This document shows positions 8,993 to 17,441 of a stretch of DNA of 64,000 bases, in pieces. Source of the DNA: Lysobacter silvisoli (lineage in GTDB: Bacteria > Pseudomonadota > Gammaproteobacteria > Xanthomonadales > Xanthomonadaceae); contig NZ_QTSU01000001.1 of NCBI RefSeq assembly GCF_003382365.1, positions 310,001-374,000 on the forward strand. The letters are read 5' to 3'. The notes under the pieces are model-generated. The model did no database searches. It was not told where the DNA came from and was given only the letters and a program-made list of their open reading frames with translations. The position numbers were made by a program, and so were the translations under genes. Within the stretch, counting starts at the first letter, position 1. Each line of letters starts with the position of its first letter.

Positions 8993-10921
8993 ATGAGCAG
9001 CGCACCCACGAGCAGCGCACCGCCTGCCGCTGCCGGCGCCGCCGTCGCGGGCGTGTCCGCCTCGATCCTGCCGGCCGAAGCGCCGCTGGACATGCCGATC
9101 CAGTCGCTGGGCGAAGGCCGACTGGCGCAGCCGCAGCTGCCGACCACGCCGAACCGCATGGCCTGGCGCCGCGCCTACATCATCGGCGGTTCGGCCTTGA
9201 TGACCCTGATCGCGGCCTACCAGATCTGGTGGGTGCTGCGCGGCGGTGGCATCAACCTGCTCGAAGCGCTGCTGCTGGTGCTGTTCATCGCGCTGTTCGC
9301 CTGGATCGCGCTGGCCTTCTTCAGCGCGCTGGCCGGCTTCGTCCAGATCGTCTCGCGCCGGCGCATGCGTCTGGGCCTGGACCCCGACGCGCCGCTGCCG
9401 GCGCTGCGCACGCGCACCGCGCTGCTGATGCCCACCTACAACGAAGACCCGCGCCGCCTGCTGGCGGGCTTGCAGGCGATCTACGAATCGGTAGACGCGA
9501 CCGGCCGCCTGGACGATTTCGATTTCTTCGTGCTCAGCGACACCACCCGCGAGGCGATCGCGCAGGACGAGCTCGCCGCTTTCGACGCGCTGCGCACGCG
9601 CGTGCGCGATCCGTCGCGCCTGTACTACCGCCGCCGCGACGACAACGCCGAGCGCAAGGCCGGCAACATCGCCGAGTGGGTGCGCCGCTTCGGCAACGCC
9701 TATCCGCAGATGCTGATCCTGGACGCCGACAGCCTGATGAGCGGCGACACCGTGGTACGGCTGGCGGCGGCGATGGAATCGCACCCGGACGTGGCGCTGA
9801 TCCAGACCCTGCCGATGATCGTCAACGGCAACACCCTGTTCGCGCGCATGCAGCAGTTCGCCGGGCGCTTGTACGGGCCGGTGATCGCGCACGGCGTGGC
9901 CTGGTGGCACGGCGCGGAGAGCAACTACTGGGGCCACAACGCGATCATCCGCACGCGCGCCTTCGCCGAGCACGCCGGCCTGCCGGAACTGCGCGGCTAC
10001 CGGCCCTTCGGCGGCACCGTGCTCAGCCACGACTTCGTCGAGGCCGCGCTGCTGCGTCGCGGCGGCTGGGCGCTGCACATGGTGCCGGGCCTGGGCGGCA
10101 GCTACGAGGAAGGCCCGCCGTCGCTGACCGACATGCTGGTGCGCGACCGCCGCTGGTGCCAGGGCAACCTGCAACATTCGGCGGTGCTGCCGGCCAAGGG
10201 CCTGCACTGGGTCAGCCGCTGGCATTTGCTGATCGGCATCGGCCATTACTTCACCGCGCCGATGTGGGCGATGCTGATGCTGATCGGCCTGGCGATTCCG
10301 CTGGAGCGCGCGGGCTTCGTCTGGACCCGCCTGGCACTGCCGGGCTTCTCGCCGACGAACTATTGGCGCGAGCAGGACCCGGAGCGCTTCACCTGGGTGT
10401 TCGTGTTCACCATGGCGGTGCTGCTGGCGCCCAAGTGCATGGGCTACCTGGCCTCGATGACCGATGCGGCGACCCGGCGCGGCTGCGGCGGCGCCTTGCG
10501 CGCGCTCGTCGGCATGATGCTGGAGACCCTGCTCGCCGCGCTGATGGCGCCGGTGACCATGTACGTGCAGTCGCGCGGCATCGCCGAGGTGCTGGCCGGC
10601 AAGGACTCGGGCTGGGAATCGCAGCGCCGCGACGACGGCACGCTGCCGCTGTCGGGGCTGGTGCGCAGCTACGGCGGCGCGACTTTATTAGGGCTGCTGA
10701 GCCTGGTCATGGCCTATATGGTCTCGCCGTCGCTGGCGGCGTGGATGGGGCCGGTGATCGCGGGCTTGTTGCTGGCCATTCCGATCGTGGCGCTGACTTC
10801 GGCGCGCGCGCCTGGGCGCTGGTTGCGACGCATCGGGATCTTCCGGATTCCGGAAGAGGTGGCGCCGCCGGAGGTGCTGCGGCGTGCGGCGGAGTTGCGG
10901 CGGGCGATACCGCCGGCCTAG
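8993..10921 (+). CDS. opgH: glucans biosynthesis glucosyltransferase OpgH
   Basis: The 642-residue inner-membrane GT2 enzyme uses UDP-glucose to build the beta-glucan backbone of osmoregulated periplasmic glucans and passes it across the membrane. Two helices lie near residues 60-130, followed by the cytoplasmic catalytic domain with MPTYNEDP, the DAD motif at residues 244-246 and the RDRRWCQGN block, then several C-terminal membrane helices. ATG 8993 sits after GGGGGA and gives the family-typical N-terminus. It is shorter than E. coli OpgH (847 residues), which is normal for this lineage because the long N- and C-terminal cytoplasmic extensions are reduced. It is in an operon with opgD; no clear terminator follows, only a repeat. 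Confidence 0.95.
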   Translation: MSSAPTSSAPPAAAGAAVAGVSASILPAEAPLDMPIQSLGEGRLAQPQLPTTPNRMAWRRAYIIGGSALMTLIAAYQIWWVLRGGGINLLEALLLVLFIALFAWIALAFFSALAGFVQIVSRRRMRLGLDPDAPLPALRTRTALLMPTYNEDPRRLLAGLQAIYESVDATGRLDDFDFFVLSDTTREAIAQDELAAFDALRTRVRDPSRLYYRRRDDNAERKAGNIAEWVRRFGNAYPQMLILDADSLMSGDTVVRLAAAMESHPDVALIQTLPMIVNGNTLFARMQQFAGRLYGPVIAHGVAWWHGAESNYWGHNAIIRTRAFAEHAGLPELRGYRPFGGTVLSHDFVEAALLRRGGWALHMVPGLGGSYEEGPPSLTDMLVRDRRWCQGNLQHSAVLPAKGLHWVSRWHLLIGIGHYFTAPMWAMLMLIGLAIPLERAGFVWTRLALPGFSPTNYWREQDPERFTWVFVFTMAVLLAPKCMGYLASMTDAATRRGCGGALRALVGMMLETLLAALMAPVTMYVQSRGIAEVLAGKDSGWESQRRDDGTLPLSGLVRSYGGATLLGLLSLVMAYMVSPSLAAWMGPVIAGLLLAIPIVALTSARAPGRWLRRIGIFRIPEEVAPPEVLRRAAELRRAIPPA

Positions 10922-10930
10922 TTCGCGCGG

Positions 10931-11075
10931 AGCAAAAGCAAATCCCCCGTCGTCCGCTGCGCGGCCGCCCGCCCCCTTGGTCATAGGGGGCTAGAGCCAG
11001 CGCTGCGGGACTACTTCGCCTCTGCTTGTCTTCCCCTTTTGAAAAAAGGGGGATTGAGGGGGATTTGCTTTTAGC
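10931..11075. repeat. intergenic repeat module (AAGCAAATCCCCC type)
   Basis: GCAAAAGCAAATCCCCC at about 10932-10948 is mirrored by GGGGGATTTGCTTTT at 11059-11073, and 11026-11075 is the reverse complement of a module found near 55485-55535 and 61057-61105 (AAATCCCCCTCAATCCCCCTTT, then AAAGGGGGAAGACAAGC). It fills the gap between the convergent opgH and lipoprotein genes. The shared module has an internal CCCCCTTT/AAAGGGGG hairpin and could also act as a transcription stop. Confidence 0.75.
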
Positions 11076-11092
11076 AGCACCCAACCAACGAC

Positions 11093-11473
11093 TTAGCCGC
11101 ACTGCCCATCGCCGCCCTTCACCGTTACCCGCTCGTACCCCGCCTCTTTCAACGCCCGCAAAGCAAACGCGATGTAGCGATAGTCGATATCGGCCTTACA
11201 GCCCTGCAGGATCACTTCCGTGCTCGCCGGCGGCCCTAGCGCGCGGATCGCCAGCGGCAGTTCCACCGGACCCTGCGCGCTGTGCGCGCGCCCGTCATCG
11301 CGCAAGAGCAGATGCCGCACGCCGCCGGCGGCGGGCGTCGCCGCTGCCTGTTGCGGCAGCTTCACGTCCGCCTGCGCAGTCAGCGGGTTCTTGTCCGGCT
11401 CGCAGCCGGCGGCCAGGGCCAGGATCGGCAGTAGGACCAGCAGGGCGGCGCGGTAGGGGGCGTTCGAGCGCAT
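11093..11473 (-). CDS. small lipoprotein with an ExbD/TolR-like periplasmic domain
   Basis: The 126-residue protein starts with a lipoprotein signal, MRSNAPYRAALLVLLPILALAAGC, with the lipobox LAAGC placing the lipidated Cys at residue 24. The rest is periplasmic. The segment from about residue 55 to the end (DDGRAHSAQGPVELP, a central strand VILQGCKADIDYRYIAFALRA, and the end KEAGYERVTV) has the pattern of the ExbD/TolR C-terminal domain, but there is no membrane helix carrying the proton-binding Asp. The gene lies 72 bases downstream of ppx on the same strand and could be the end of the phoB operon. The resemblance is by eye and may be only a fold-level similarity; no function can be assigned. 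Confidence 0.7.
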   Translation of the reverse strand: MRSNAPYRAALLVLLPILALAAGCEPDKNPLTAQADVKLPQQAAATPAAGGVRHLLLRDDGRAHSAQGPVELPLAIRALGPPASTEVILQGCKADIDYRYIAFALRALKEAGYERVTVKGGDGQCG

Positions 11474-11545
11474 CGGAGCGGGAGCGGCGGCGACGGGAAC
11501 CGCATCATCCGGCAGCCCTTACGGCCATGCAATCGGTCGCGCCGA

Positions 11546-13075
11546 TCAGGCCGCCAGCAGTTTCAGCGATACGCCCAGACCCGCCGCGTCCTGCGGTTCG
11601 CCTTCCAGGTCCGCGCGCACCAGCGGCCGCGAATCCAGCCAGCGCTTGGACACGGTCAGCGTGAGGGTGCTGCCCTCGGCCTGCGCGTCCAGCTGCGGAA
11701 TCGGATCGGCCTCGTGCGCGCGGTGCAGCAGCACCGCCAGGCGCAACAGCGCGGCGCTGCGGCGCGCGGCGTTCAACAGGCGGTCGGGCAGGGCGTCGAA
11801 GGCGCTCTTGGGGATGCCGCGGCGGTGGGTGCGCAGCAGCGCGGCCAGGAACTGCTGTTGCTGGCGCGAGAAACCGGAAATGTCGGAGTGCTCGACCACA
11901 TAGGCGCCGTGCACGTGGTACTGGCTGTGGGCGATGGCCAGGCCCAGTTCGTGCAGGCGCGCGGCGCGCTGCAGCATCAGGCGGTCGTCCGGGTCCAGGC
12001 CCCAGGCCGGCGCGACCTGGTCGAACAGGCGCAGCATCGTCGCTTCCACGCGCGCGGCCTGGCCTTCGTCGATGCCGTAGCGCTGCATCAGCGCGGCCAC
12101 CGATGCATCGCGCGGATCGTCGGCGCCGCCGCGGCCGAGCATGTCGTAGAGCACGCCTTCGCGCATGGCCGCCTTGCTCACCGCCATGCGGCTCAGGCCC
12201 AGCGCGTTGAACGCGGCCTCCAGCACCAGGATGCCGCCGGCGATCACCGGGCGGCGGTCGGCGGACAGGCCCGGCAGGTCGATGGCCTCGATGCGGTCGG
12301 CCTGCAGCAGGCGGTCGCGCACCTGCGGCAGCGCCTCGGCGGTGACCGCGCCCTTGGTCAGCTTCATCGCCGCGCAGATCTCGCCGATGGCCTTGTTGGT
12401 GCCCGAGGAGCCCAGCGCTTCCTGCCAGCCCAGCGCGCGGTAGGTGCCGGCGAACTGCTGGAACTCGGCGGTGACTTCGGTCAGCGCCTCGCGCCAGCGC
12501 TTCTTCGACAGCTTGCCGTTCTCGAAGAAACGGCGGGTGGTGGCGATGCAGCCCAGCTGCAGGCTTTCGCGCTCGATCGCCTCGAAGCCGCTGCCGATGA
12601 TGCATTCGGTGGAGCCGCCGCCGATGTCGATGACCAGGCGCAGCTCGCCGGGCTTGGACGGCTGGGCGTGGGCCACGCCCAGGTAGATCAGGCGCGCCTC
12701 TTCGCGGCCGGCCACCACTTCGATGGCGTGGCCCAGCGCGGTTTCGGCCGGCATCAGGAAGCTCTGCGGCGCGGCCAGGCGGCGCACGGTGTTGGTGGCG
12801 ATCGCGCGCACCCGCTGCGGCGGGATGTCGCGCACGCGCTGGCCGAAGCGCGACAGGCATTCCAGCGCGCGCTGGCGCACCTCCGGCGCCAGCCCGCCCT
12901 TGCGGTCCAGGCCCTCGGCCAGGCGCACGGTCTCGCGCAGTCGGTCGACGATGCGCAGCTGGCCCAGCACGTACCTGGCGACCACCATGTGGAAACTGTT
13001 CGACCCCAGGTCGACGGCGGCGAGCAGGTCGCCGTCCTGGAGCGGCAGGGCGGTGGTCGGGTAGGCGTCGTTCAT
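11546..13075 (-). CDS. ppx: exopolyphosphatase
   Basis: The 509-residue protein is a Ppx/GppA phosphatase of the ASKHA fold. The phosphate-binding loops are AAVDLGSNSFHMVVAR near residue 18 and VIDIGGGSTECIIG near residue 150, and an HD-type C-terminal region contains LHELGLAIAHSQYH. It removes terminal phosphates from inorganic polyphosphate, opposing Ppk. Its ATG overlaps the ppk stop by four bases (ATGA), so the two enzymes are translationally coupled. Some members of the family act on pppGpp instead (GppA); the ppk coupling and the length favour Ppx. It is the last or next-to-last gene of the phoB-phoR-ppk-ppx run. Confidence 0.95.
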   Translation of the reverse strand: MNDAYPTTALPLQDGDLLAAVDLGSNSFHMVVARYVLGQLRIVDRLRETVRLAEGLDRKGGLAPEVRQRALECLSRFGQRVRDIPPQRVRAIATNTVRRLAAPQSFLMPAETALGHAIEVVAGREEARLIYLGVAHAQPSKPGELRLVIDIGGGSTECIIGSGFEAIERESLQLGCIATTRRFFENGKLSKKRWREALTEVTAEFQQFAGTYRALGWQEALGSSGTNKAIGEICAAMKLTKGAVTAEALPQVRDRLLQADRIEAIDLPGLSADRRPVIAGGILVLEAAFNALGLSRMAVSKAAMREGVLYDMLGRGGADDPRDASVAALMQRYGIDEGQAARVEATMLRLFDQVAPAWGLDPDDRLMLQRAARLHELGLAIAHSQYHVHGAYVVEHSDISGFSRQQQQFLAALLRTHRRGIPKSAFDALPDRLLNAARRSAALLRLAVLLHRAHEADPIPQLDAQAEGSTLTLTVSKRWLDSRPLVRADLEGEPQDAAGLGVSLKLLAA

Positions 13076-15168
13076 CCGCAGATTTTCGCCAACAAAGTGG
13101 CCTGAGCGGAATGGGGCATGGCGTCGTCTTGCGGCACCACCCGGTCGTAGCCGCCGTCGGCGCGCAGTTCCCAGGCGTTGAGGTTGTCGGCCAGGTAGTT
13201 GCTCAGGGCTTCGTCCCAGACGCGTTCGGCCAGCGCCGGGTCCAGGATCGGGAAGCCGGTTTCGACCCGGCGCAGCAAGTTGCGTTCCAGCCAGTCGGCG
13301 CTGGAGCAGAACAGGTCGGGCTCGCCGTCGTTGCCGAACCAGTACACGCGGTGGTGTTCCAGGAAGCGGCCGACGATGGAGCGCACGCGGATGTTGTCCG
13401 ACACCCCCGGCACGCCCGGGCGCAGGGTGCAGGCGCCGCGCACGATCAGGTCGATCTGCACGCCGGCCTGCGAGGCCTGGTACAGCGCGCGGATCACCTG
13501 CGGCTCGTTGAGGGCGTTCATCTTGGCCACGATGCGCGCGGGCTTGCCGGCGCGCGCGTGCTTGGTCTCGCGGTCGATGCGCTTGAGCACACCCGCATGC
13601 AGGGTGAACGGCGATTGCAGCAGGCGCTTGAGCTTGAGCGACGGCGCCAGGCCCGAGAGCTGCTGGAAGATCAGGTGCACATCGTTGCCGATGTCCGCAT
13701 CGGCGGTGATCAGGCCGAAGTCGGTGTAGGCGCGCGCGGTGCCGCTGTGGTAGTTGCCGGTGCCCAGGTGCACGTAGCGGCGCAGCTTGCGGCCTTCGCG
13801 GCGCACGATCAGCAGCATCTTGGCGTGGGTCTTGTAGCCGACCACGCCGTACACGACCTGCACGCCGGCTTCCTGCAATCGGTCGGCCAGGCCCAGGTTG
13901 GCCTCTTCGTCGAAGCGCGCGCGCAGCTCGACCACCACGGTCACGTCCTTGCCGTTGCGCGCGGCCTGGACCAGCTGTTCGACGATGGGCGAATCCTTGC
14001 CGGCGCGGTACAGGGTCTGCTTGATCGCCAGTACGTTGGGGTCTTCGGCGGCCTGCCGGATCAGTTCCAGCACCGGCGAGAACGCATCGAAGGGATGGTG
14101 CAGCAGAACGTCGCCGTGGCCGACCTTGTCGAACATGCTTTCCACGCCCGGCAGCTGGCGCTGCTGGTAGGGCGGGAACTTCAGTTCCGGGCGCTGGACC
14201 AGGTCGTAGACCTGGATCACGCGGTTGAGGTTGACCGGGCCGTTGATGCGGTAGACCGCGTTCTCGGGCAGGTCGAAGTTCTCCAGCAGGCTGCGCACGA
14301 TCGGCTTGGGGCACTGCTCGGCGATCTCCAGCCGCACCGCGCGCAGGTAGCCGCGGCCGACCAGTTCGTCGCGCAGGGCCAGGGCGATGTTGTCGACCTC
14401 TTCCTCGTCCACCAGCAGCTCGGAGTTGCGGGTCACCCGGAACTGGTACGCGCCCTTGACCTCCATGCCCGGGAACAGCTCGTCGACGAAGCTGGACAGC
14501 ACCGAGGACAGGAACACGAAGTCGTGCTTGCCGCCGGACACGCTCTCGGGCATCTGGATGATGCGCGGCAGCGAGCGCGGCGCGCGCACGATGGCCAGGC
14601 CGCCGGCGCGGCCGAACGCGTCCTTGCCTTCCAGCACCACCACGATGTTGAGCGACTTGTTGAGGATCTTGGGGAACGGATGCGCCGGGTCCAGGCCCAG
14701 CGGCGACAGCACCGGCATGATCTCGTCGCGGAAATAGGCGCGCAGCCAGCGGGTCTGGCGCGCGTTCCAGGAATCGCGGCCCAGCACGCGCACGCCGGCG
14801 TCGAACAGCGCCGGGCGGACCACGTCGTTCCAGCATTCGTATTGCGACTTGACCAGTTCGGCCGCGCGGTCGTGGATGCGCGAGAGCACCGTGGCCGGGG
14901 CCAGGCCGTCGGCGCCCGGCGCCAGGCCCAGGTCCTGCGCGTGGCGCAGGGTGCCGGCGCGGATCTCGAAGAACTCGTCCAGGTTGGTGCAGGAGATGCA
15001 CAGGTACTTGAGCCGCTCCAGCAGCGGCACCTGCGGGTCCTGCGCCTGCGCCAGCACGCGGAAGTTGAAGTCCAGCTGCGACAGCTCGCGGTTGAAGTAC
15101 AGGCCGGGGTCGCGCAGCGGATCGGTGTCGTGGGCGTCGGGCAGCGCGTTGCTGAGGGCGGCGTTCAT
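13072..15168 (-). CDS. ppk1: polyphosphate kinase 1
   Basis: The 698-residue enzyme polymerises the gamma phosphate of ATP into polyphosphate. The N-terminal block LYFNRELSQLDFNFRVL, the phosphohistidine region VHLGTGNYHSGTARAYTD, and the C-terminal phospholipase D-like domains (VRGACTLRPGVPG; FLEHHRVYWF) are all present, and the length is normal for PPK1. ATG 15168 is chosen over a GTG six codons upstream (15186). It follows phoR by 50 bases and overlaps ppx. The phosphate-starvation regulators and polyphosphate enzymes thus share a transcript, which gives a simple route for Pho control of polyphosphate stores. Confidence 0.97.
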   Translation of the reverse strand: MNAALSNALPDAHDTDPLRDPGLYFNRELSQLDFNFRVLAQAQDPQVPLLERLKYLCISCTNLDEFFEIRAGTLRHAQDLGLAPGADGLAPATVLSRIHDRAAELVKSQYECWNDVVRPALFDAGVRVLGRDSWNARQTRWLRAYFRDEIMPVLSPLGLDPAHPFPKILNKSLNIVVVLEGKDAFGRAGGLAIVRAPRSLPRIIQMPESVSGGKHDFVFLSSVLSSFVDELFPGMEVKGAYQFRVTRNSELLVDEEEVDNIALALRDELVGRGYLRAVRLEIAEQCPKPIVRSLLENFDLPENAVYRINGPVNLNRVIQVYDLVQRPELKFPPYQQRQLPGVESMFDKVGHGDVLLHHPFDAFSPVLELIRQAAEDPNVLAIKQTLYRAGKDSPIVEQLVQAARNGKDVTVVVELRARFDEEANLGLADRLQEAGVQVVYGVVGYKTHAKMLLIVRREGRKLRRYVHLGTGNYHSGTARAYTDFGLITADADIGNDVHLIFQQLSGLAPSLKLKRLLQSPFTLHAGVLKRIDRETKHARAGKPARIVAKMNALNEPQVIRALYQASQAGVQIDLIVRGACTLRPGVPGVSDNIRVRSIVGRFLEHHRVYWFGNDGEPDLFCSSADWLERNLLRRVETGFPILDPALAERVWDEALSNYLADNLNAWELRADGGYDRVVPQDDAMPHSAQATLLAKICG

Positions 15169-15218
15169 GTCGGACTCGAAGTTCACGGTGGGCGCGCTGT
15201 GTGGTCGCTAGGGGTACA

Positions 15219-16568
15219 TCAAGGCATTGCGTCGGGCAGGGTATCGAAATACCCCTGGTCGCGGCTGCGCACGCGGTCGGCGCCGAAGTGGCAGGCGAAG
15301 GTGCTGCCGCGGCCCACTTCGCTGGCGATTTCCAGCCGCGCCTGGTGCAGGTTGAGCACGTGCTTGACGATGGACAGGCCCAGGCCGGTGCCGCCGCTTT
15401 CGCGCGAACGGCTGGTCGAGACCCGGTAGAAGCGTTCGGTGATGCGCGGCAGGTGCGCGGCCGGGATACCGTAGCCGCTGTCGATCACTTCCAGCACCAC
15501 GCCGCGGGCCATGCCGCCTGCTTCCGGGCGGAAGCGGATACGGATCGAACCGCCGGCCGGGGTGTAGCGGATCGCGTTGCTGACCAGGTTGGAGAACGCG
15601 CTGTGCAGCTCCTTGTTGGAGCCCCACAGGTCGACCCCGGCCAGGTCCTCCATCGCGATCTCGTGGCGGTTCTGGCTCAGCGCCAGCGCCTCGCGCTTGA
15701 GCGTGGCCAGCATCGAGGACATGGCCACGGTTTCCTCGCCAGGCAGGCTGTCCTGCGATTCCAGCCGCGACAGCATCAGCAGGTCTTCCACCAGTTGGGT
15801 CATGCGCTGCGACTGGCGCTGCATCTCGGCCAGCATCGGCGCCCAGTCCGGGTGCTCGCTGGGGTCGAGCATGTCCAGGTAACCGTGGACCACGGTCAAG
15901 GGCGTGCGCAGCTCGTGCGAGACGTTGGCGACGAAGTCGCGGCGCATCTGCTCCAGTTGCAGCAGCCGGCTGACGTCGCGCGCGACCAGCAGCCACAGGT
16001 TTTCCGAGTACGGGATCAGGCGCAGGCTCAGCGTGGCCGCCGGGTTCCAGGGCGAGGGCGCTTCCAGCGGTTCGGCGTTGCGGCCGGCGGCCAGCCAGTG
16101 CGCCAGCTGCAGCGGCTGCAGCTTCTGCGACAGCGAGCCGCCGATGTCGCGCGGGTAGCGCAGGTTGAGCAGGCCGTTGGCGGCCGCGTTGAACCATTGG
16201 ATGCGCTGGCTGTTGCGCTCCACCACCACGATCGCGTCGGGCAGGGCGGCGGCGGCGGCGCGGTAGGCGCGCAGCATCTCGATCAGGCGGCGCTTGCGCC
16301 CGCGCATCTCCGCCTGGCTACGGTGCAGCAGACGGTCGAGCTCGTTCCAGATGCCCTCGCCCAGCGGCGGGGTCAGGCGCTGGCGCGCGGTCAGCCGGAT
16401 CAGCACCCCGCGCAGGCGCCAGTAGTGCCAGGCCACCACGCACAGGGCGGCCAGGGTCACCACCGGCCAGGGGTGGCCGATCAGGAAGCCGGCCAGGGCC
16501 GCGGCCGCCAGGACCAGCAGCAGCTGTCCCAGGGTGCGGAGCCAGGCGGATCGGGCGCGGGGTGGCAT
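15219..16568 (-). CDS. phoR: phosphate regulon sensor histidine kinase PhoR
   Basis: The 449-residue kinase has two N-terminal membrane helices (about residues 12-50), a PAS-like region (ALPDAIVVVERNSQRIQWFN), the H-box VSHELRTPLT with the phosphorylated His near 218, an N-box SNLVSNAIRYTP, and G-boxes DSGYGIP and GGTGLGLSI. It phosphorylates PhoB when phosphate is low. ATG 16568 is preferred to a TTG three codons earlier. It starts 11 bases after the phoB stop. As in other PhoR proteins there is almost no periplasmic loop, which fits sensing through the Pst transporter and PhoU rather than direct ligand binding; pst and phoU are not in this window. Confidence 0.93.
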   Translation of the reverse strand: MPPRARSAWLRTLGQLLLVLAAAALAGFLIGHPWPVVTLAALCVVAWHYWRLRGVLIRLTARQRLTPPLGEGIWNELDRLLHRSQAEMRGRKRRLIEMLRAYRAAAAALPDAIVVVERNSQRIQWFNAAANGLLNLRYPRDIGGSLSQKLQPLQLAHWLAAGRNAEPLEAPSPWNPAATLSLRLIPYSENLWLLVARDVSRLLQLEQMRRDFVANVSHELRTPLTVVHGYLDMLDPSEHPDWAPMLAEMQRQSQRMTQLVEDLLMLSRLESQDSLPGEETVAMSSMLATLKREALALSQNRHEIAMEDLAGVDLWGSNKELHSAFSNLVSNAIRYTPAGGSIRIRFRPEAGGMARGVVLEVIDSGYGIPAAHLPRITERFYRVSTSRSRESGGTGLGLSIVKHVLNLHQARLEIASEVGRGSTFACHFGADRVRSRDQGYFDTLPDAMP

Positions 16569-16579
16569 ACCCGCCAAGC

Positions 16580-17287
16580 TTACGCGGCGAGCGAGGCGGA
16601 AAAGCGATAGCCGGCGCCGCGCACCGTCTGGACCATGCCGTCGAGGCGGTGCGGTTCCAGGGTTTTGCGCAGGCGGCGGATATGCACGTCCACCGTGCGC
16701 TCTTCCACATAGACGCTGCCGCCCCAGACGTGATCCAGCAGTTGGGTACGCGAATACACGCGCTCGGGGTGGGTCATGAAGAAATGCAGCAGGCGGTATT
16801 CGGTCGGACCGATCTGCACCGGCTGGTCGCCGCCGTCGCCCTGGGCGAACACGCGGTGGGCGGCGCCGTCGATGCGCAGCGGGCCGATGCCCACGCTGCC
16901 GTCCTCGTCGTCCTCGCGCGAACGGCGCAGCACCGCGCGGATGCGCGCCAGCAGCTCGCGCGCCGAGAACGGCTTGACCACGTAGTCGTCCACGCCGGCT
17001 TCCAGGCCGCCCACGCGGTCGTTCTCTTCGCCGCGCGCGGTCAGCATGATGATCGGGATCTCGCGGGTCAGCGATTCCTTGCGCCAGCGCCGGGCCAGCT
17101 CCAGGCCGCTGGTGCCGGGCAGCATCCAGTCCAGCAGGATCAGGTCGGGGACGCGGTCGGCGATCGCCGCCTGGGCCTCGCGGGCGTCGCCGGCATGGAT
17201 CGGATCGTATTCGCCCTTGCGCAGGGCGAAGGACACCATGTCGCGGATGGCGGGTTCGTCTTCGACTATGAGGATGCGTTTCTGCAC
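16580..17287 (-). CDS. phoB: phosphate regulon response regulator PhoB
   Basis: The 235-residue OmpR-type regulator has a receiver domain (RILIVEDEPAIRDMV; phospho-acceptor Asp in LILLDWMLPG; the switch Thr in MLTARGEE; Lys in YVVKPF) and a winged-helix DNA-binding domain (TEYRLLHFFMTHPERVYSR; VDVHIRRLRKTLEP). The GTG at 17287 gives the standard start VQKRILIVEDEP; a longer reading upstream would add 26 residues with no family match, and no ATG is available. phoR follows after 11 bases. A candidate Pho box lies about 60 bases upstream, so the operon is probably autoregulated. Confidence 0.95.
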   Translation of the reverse strand: MQKRILIVEDEPAIRDMVSFALRKGEYDPIHAGDAREAQAAIADRVPDLILLDWMLPGTSGLELARRWRKESLTREIPIIMLTARGEENDRVGGLEAGVDDYVVKPFSARELLARIRAVLRRSREDDEDGSVGIGPLRIDGAAHRVFAQGDGGDQPVQIGPTEYRLLHFFMTHPERVYSRTQLLDHVWGGSVYVEERTVDVHIRRLRKTLEPHRLDGMVQTVRGAGYRFSASLAA

Positions 17288-17347
17288 GCGGTCACCGGGG
17301 GAGTGGTTGCAGGGTTCCTTGAAACCGCGCCAGTACACTACCGTTTT

Positions 17348-17365
17348 GTGACGGCCCCGTGACAC
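17348..17365 (-). promoter_or_regulatory. candidate Pho box upstream of phoB
   Basis: On the minus strand the sequence reads GTGTCAC-GGGG-CCGTCAC: two imperfect seven-base direct repeats with an 11-base start-to-start distance, as in the PhoB-binding consensus CTGTCAT-N4-CTGTCAT. It is 60 bases before the phoB start. The A/T-rich spacer of the consensus is replaced by G, so the match is partial. Confidence 0.5.
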
Positions 17366-17441
17366 TGTCGCAAAGCCGGTGCTGCGCGAGCGCCGTTCTG
17401 CGACGGATTCGGCAAAGCCGGGGCCCGTCAGGCCCGGCCGA

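Noticed and set aside
13111-15429. 772-residue plus-strand frame over ppk
   Set aside because: Shadow of ppk on the opposite strand; no ribosome site or domain.
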